From: Paenibacillus sp.
GTDB taxonomy: Bacteria; Bacillota; Bacilli; Paenibacillales; Paenibacillaceae
Assembly: GCA_023512345.1 (NCBI GenBank)
Contig: JAILZT010000004.1
Coordinates: 62,001 to 126,000 of the forward strand
Direction of reading: 5' to 3'
Length of the DNA stretch: 64,000 nt
The translations under genes were made by a program, and so were the position numbers. This document shows, piece by piece, positions 61,492-64,000 of the stretch (positions within the stretch are counted from its first letter, which is position 1; every line of letters starts with the position of its first letter). Below the pieces are notes generated by a model, which saw nothing but the letters and a program-made list of their open reading frames with translations, searched no databases and was not told the origin of the DNA.

Positions 61492-63423
61492 ATGTGGGCT
61501 GTGTATAAGGACAAGACTCTGATTTTAAAACAAATGATTTCGGCGGATGGCGCCTTTAAATCTTTATATATGAATCATCCGGATTCGATCTACATCATGG
61601 ATTTGCAGGGTAATTTAGTGGATACGAACGATTCAACGCATCAGATTGCAGGCTACTCTTTTGAAGAGATGAACGACTCCTCTGCTAAGAATGCATACCC
61701 GCCCGAGAGCATTACTTTACAAAAGCTTAATTTTGCTCTGGCCGTAGAGGGACAATCTCCCCGGTTTGTAATAGATTTCTTACACAAAAATGGTGAAATG
61801 CATACAGCAGACATAACCTATGTCCCTATAAAATCAGGGAACGAAGTGGTCGGCGTTTACGGTATAGCCAAGGATATTACAGATCATGTGAAAGCACAGA
61901 AAAAAATGCTGGAAAATAAGGAACGTTATAAGTCACTTTTCCAGCATAATCCTGCGAGTGTATATTTACTTGATATGTCAGGGCGGTTCATTGACGTTAA
62001 TACCCGATTGCAGCATCTCACAGGATTTACCAGAGAAGAATTACTCGGAATGTCCTTTAACGATTTGCTTCATCCAGATGAGAATTATCGAGTGATGTCT
62101 TCCTATAATTTGGACAATCAGTCTGAGCCCAAGCATCACGAAGTCAGACTAACCCATAAAGAGGGTACAAAACTTTTAATTCATGTAGTTAATGTACCTA
62201 TACAAATAAACGGAAATCTGGAAGGTGTACACGGCGTTGCTATAGATATTACAGAAAATATGCACAACCTTAGCCAAATTAGAGAGCTTAGTAATCGCCA
62301 TAGTCTAATTTTAGACTCGGTATCCGAGGGGATCTTTGGACTAGATACCAAGGGGCATACTATTTTTATCAATCCTGCAGCTATGGAGATGCTTGGTTAC
62401 GCTCGAGATGAATTTATCGGGATACATAGCCTCTCACTCATTCATCATACTCGTTCTGACGGATCACACTATTCTGAAAAAGAGTTTCCGATCACTCTAA
62501 CCATATTAGATGGAGTTACACGCAGTATGGATGAGGAGGTATTTTGGCGGAAGGATGGGACAAGCTTTTTGGTGAATTATCGGGTTTCTCCAATTATTAA
62601 TAATGGAGTCATTCAAGGAGCGGTTGTTGCTTTTAATGATATCACTAATGAACGAGAAATCATTCGCGCCAAGGAATTTGCAGAGAAGGCAGCTCGGGCA
62701 AAGTCAGACTTCTTGGCTATGATGAGTCACGAAATACGCACACCTATGAATGGCATGATTGGGATGGCTGATCTTCTGCTCGAGACGGAGCTGGGAGAAG
62801 AGCAACGCACCTATGCTGAGATCTTGCGAAGCAGCAGCTATAGCTTATTGCATATCCTGAATGATATTCTTGACTTCAGTAAAATGGAAGCTGGTAAAAT
62901 GCCTCTTCAGTCCGAGATGTTCGATCTCCGGGATATGATCTCGAGTATTGTGGATCTCTTTACACCCAAGGCGGAGGAGAAGAAGCTGGCCCTGCGCTGG
63001 TGGGCGGATACAAGTGTCCCTGAGATGATAAAAACGGATCCGAGCCGACTGCGGCAAATCATCGTTAACCTGGTTGGTAATGCACTGAAGTTCACAGAGA
63101 AAGGGAGCGTAACCCTATCGGTGAAAAATATCCCTCTGCCGGAAGCATCCGACTATTTGTTGGAGTTTTCTGTAAGAGATACGGGTGTGGGTATTGCTTC
63201 TAACAAGCTTAATCTACTATTTCAGTCATTCTCGCAAGTACATCCTTCCATTAACCGAAAATATGGTGGTACTGGGTTAGGGCTTGCGATTTCCAAGCAG
63301 CTTGTAGAATTAATGGGTGGCACCATATTTGTAGAGAGCGAGGAACACCGGGGTTCTACATTCCGCTTTATGCTGTCTTTTCCTAAGGAGGATAAAGAAG
63401 TAGGAATTAGTGCTTCATGGTAA
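61492..63423 (+). CDS. Cytoplasmic multi-PAS hybrid-type sensor histidine kinase
   Basis: ATG at 61492 with GAGAGG close upstream is chosen; GTG at 61465 or 61501 are alternatives. The product has about 643 residues, with no membrane helix, three PAS domains (about 20-140, 150-265 and 275-395), the phospho-acceptor histidine in LAMMSHEIRTPMNGMIGM, and ATPase motifs LVGNALKFTEKG, DTGVGI and GGTGLGLAISKQL. It lacks a C-terminal receiver although the core resembles hybrid kinases. No response regulator is adjacent, so it is an orphan here. Confidence 0.92.
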   Translation: MWAVYKDKTLILKQMISADGAFKSLYMNHPDSIYIMDLQGNLVDTNDSTHQIAGYSFEEMNDSSAKNAYPPESITLQKLNFALAVEGQSPRFVIDFLHKNGEMHTADITYVPIKSGNEVVGVYGIAKDITDHVKAQKKMLENKERYKSLFQHNPASVYLLDMSGRFIDVNTRLQHLTGFTREELLGMSFNDLLHPDENYRVMSSYNLDNQSEPKHHEVRLTHKEGTKLLIHVVNVPIQINGNLEGVHGVAIDITENMHNLSQIRELSNRHSLILDSVSEGIFGLDTKGHTIFINPAAMEMLGYARDEFIGIHSLSLIHHTRSDGSHYSEKEFPITLTILDGVTRSMDEEVFWRKDGTSFLVNYRVSPIINNGVIQGAVVAFNDITNEREIIRAKEFAEKAARAKSDFLAMMSHEIRTPMNGMIGMADLLLETELGEEQRTYAEILRSSSYSLLHILNDILDFSKMEAGKMPLQSEMFDLRDMISSIVDLFTPKAEEKKLALRWWADTSVPEMIKTDPSRLRQIIVNLVGNALKFTEKGSVTLSVKNIPLPEASDYLLEFSVRDTGVGIASNKLNLLFQSFSQVHPSINRKYGGTGLGLAISKQLVELMGGTIFVESEEHRGSTFRFMLSFPKEDKEVGISASW

Positions 63424-63441
63424 GAGGATTACAATCTAATA

Positions 63442-63489
63442 AAACCTCCGGAACTTATGGCGTCTTGGTCATAAGTTCCGGAGGTTTTC
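63442..63489. terminator. Bidirectional terminator between the PAS kinase and degV
   Basis: AACCTCCGGAACTTATG pairs with CATAAGTTCCGGAGGTT, with T runs on both strands, for two convergent genes. Confidence 0.92.
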
Positions 63490-63515
63490 TATTTAATCGT
63501 GATTTCAACCGTGAC

Positions 63516-64000
63516 TCAAGCTTTGCGTAAGTACATGAGTCCTACCGTTTGCGGACCACAGTGACTGCCGATCACGCAGCCTGCATGAATAACTGCGATT
63601 TCATCTGCCCCTGTGGCTTCCTTCAGAGCGTTATGTAGGAACTGAGCATCTTCGTCAGCCAGCGTGTGGGCAACGATCAGTAATTCCTTATCCATCCGAT
63701 CAACGTCCGAAAGAGCATTCTGGAGCATTTGCTCCACGGCTTTTTCCTTTTTTCCACGAATTTTATTCACAGGTACGATAGCACCATCAATCATTTTCAG
63801 CAGGGGCCGGATCTTGAGCAAGCTGCCAATAAAGTTCTGCATTCCGGAGCATCGTCCACCCATGTACAGATAATCCAGCGTATCCACAACAAATTGGGTT
63901 TCTGCCAAGTCGCGATACTGTTCCAGCAAGTCGGCAATTTCACCTGCGCTAAGCCCACTGCGAGCTGCACGAACTGCTTTCATAACTAATAAAGCAATCC
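63516..64000 (-). CDS. DegV family protein, C-terminal part (5' end outside window)
   Basis: The minus-strand frame is open to the end of the window (reading IALLVMKAVRAARSG at its edge), so the gene starts beyond 64000. The visible 160 residues are the C-terminal DegV domain, with DTLDYLYMGGRCSG, LKIRPLLKMIDGAIVPV and HCGPQTVGLMYL. DegV proteins bind fatty acids; close relatives (FakB) feed exogenous fatty acids to the kinase FakA. Which member this is cannot be told from the fragment. Confidence 0.93.
   Translation of the reverse strand, partial: IALLVMKAVRAARSGLSAGEIADLLEQYRDLAETQFVVDTLDYLYMGGRCSGMQNFIGSLLKIRPLLKMIDGAIVPVNKIRGKKEKAVEQMLQNALSDVDRMDKELLIVAHTLADEDAQFLHNALKEATGADEIAVIHAGCVIGSHCGPQTVGLMYLRKA

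Overview
The window looks like chromosomal DNA from a spore-forming, low-to-mid GC Firmicute of the Paenibacillus group (Bacillales). Evidence: strong AGGAGG-type ribosome binding sites with frequent GTG and TTG starts; a T-box leader before thrS and a SAM-I riboswitch before metA; sporulation genes (prkA, spoVR, CotF-like coat proteins, a Spo0E-like phosphatase, an AbrB-like regulator); a LiaFSR cell-envelope system; and mqnC of the futalosine menaquinone route, which Paenibacillus uses and Bacillus subtilis does not. Most of the window is ordinary core genome. No prophage, insertion sequence, CRISPR array, tRNA or rRNA was seen.

Layout. 1-5.9 kb: 3' part of mutS2, a DUF350 membrane protein with a 26-residue peptide behind it, a zinc-ribbon protein, an MFS transporter and a CitA/DcuS-type two-component pair. 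5.9-6.95 kb: a decayed stretch with an AraC-family remnant and two families of short palindromic repeats. 7-18 kb: FAD oxidoreductase, two coat-like proteins, an alaR-alaT pair, Spo0E-like protein, lipoprotein, cobalamin adenosyltransferase, RluA pseudouridine synthase, a structured intergenic element, an ArsC/Spx-like protein, a 5'-3' exonuclease, an EamA transporter and a convergent MocR regulator. 18-30 kb: ROK fructokinase, HRDC protein, corA with an apparent leader-peptide attenuator, SAM riboswitch-metA-metI, mqnC, SPFH protein with a ribbon-helix-helix partner, T-box-thrS. 29.5-38 kb: 3D-domain protein, liaFSR, a repeat element, htrA and a second two-component system. 38-48 kb: ispH, aroF, glnA, a GH94 phosphorylase with an epimerase-like partner, serC, trmL, abrB-like gene. 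48-57 kb: phosphodiester glycosidase operon, an atypical LuxR-type regulator, an aminotransferase, a DUF2161 protein, then prkA and spoVR convergent. 57-64 kb: two-component system with an ABC transporter, a soluble PAS histidine kinase and a partial degV.

The most interesting observation is on the minus strand upstream of corA (about 21.32-21.55 kb). A good promoter is followed by a 45-codon ORF with its own Shine-Dalgarno sequence. The ORF starts with acidic and proline residues, overlaps the 5' arm of a long hairpin and stops just before the 3' arm, which ends in a U-tract. This layout resembles the leader-peptide control of enterobacterial Mg2+ transporters, and it does not look like the M-box riboswitch usual in Bacillales. 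Other leads are unlisted small membrane peptides, several families of structured intergenic repeats, palindromic operator candidates before the EamA and GH94 genes, and a LuxR-type regulator whose receiver lacks the acidic pocket.
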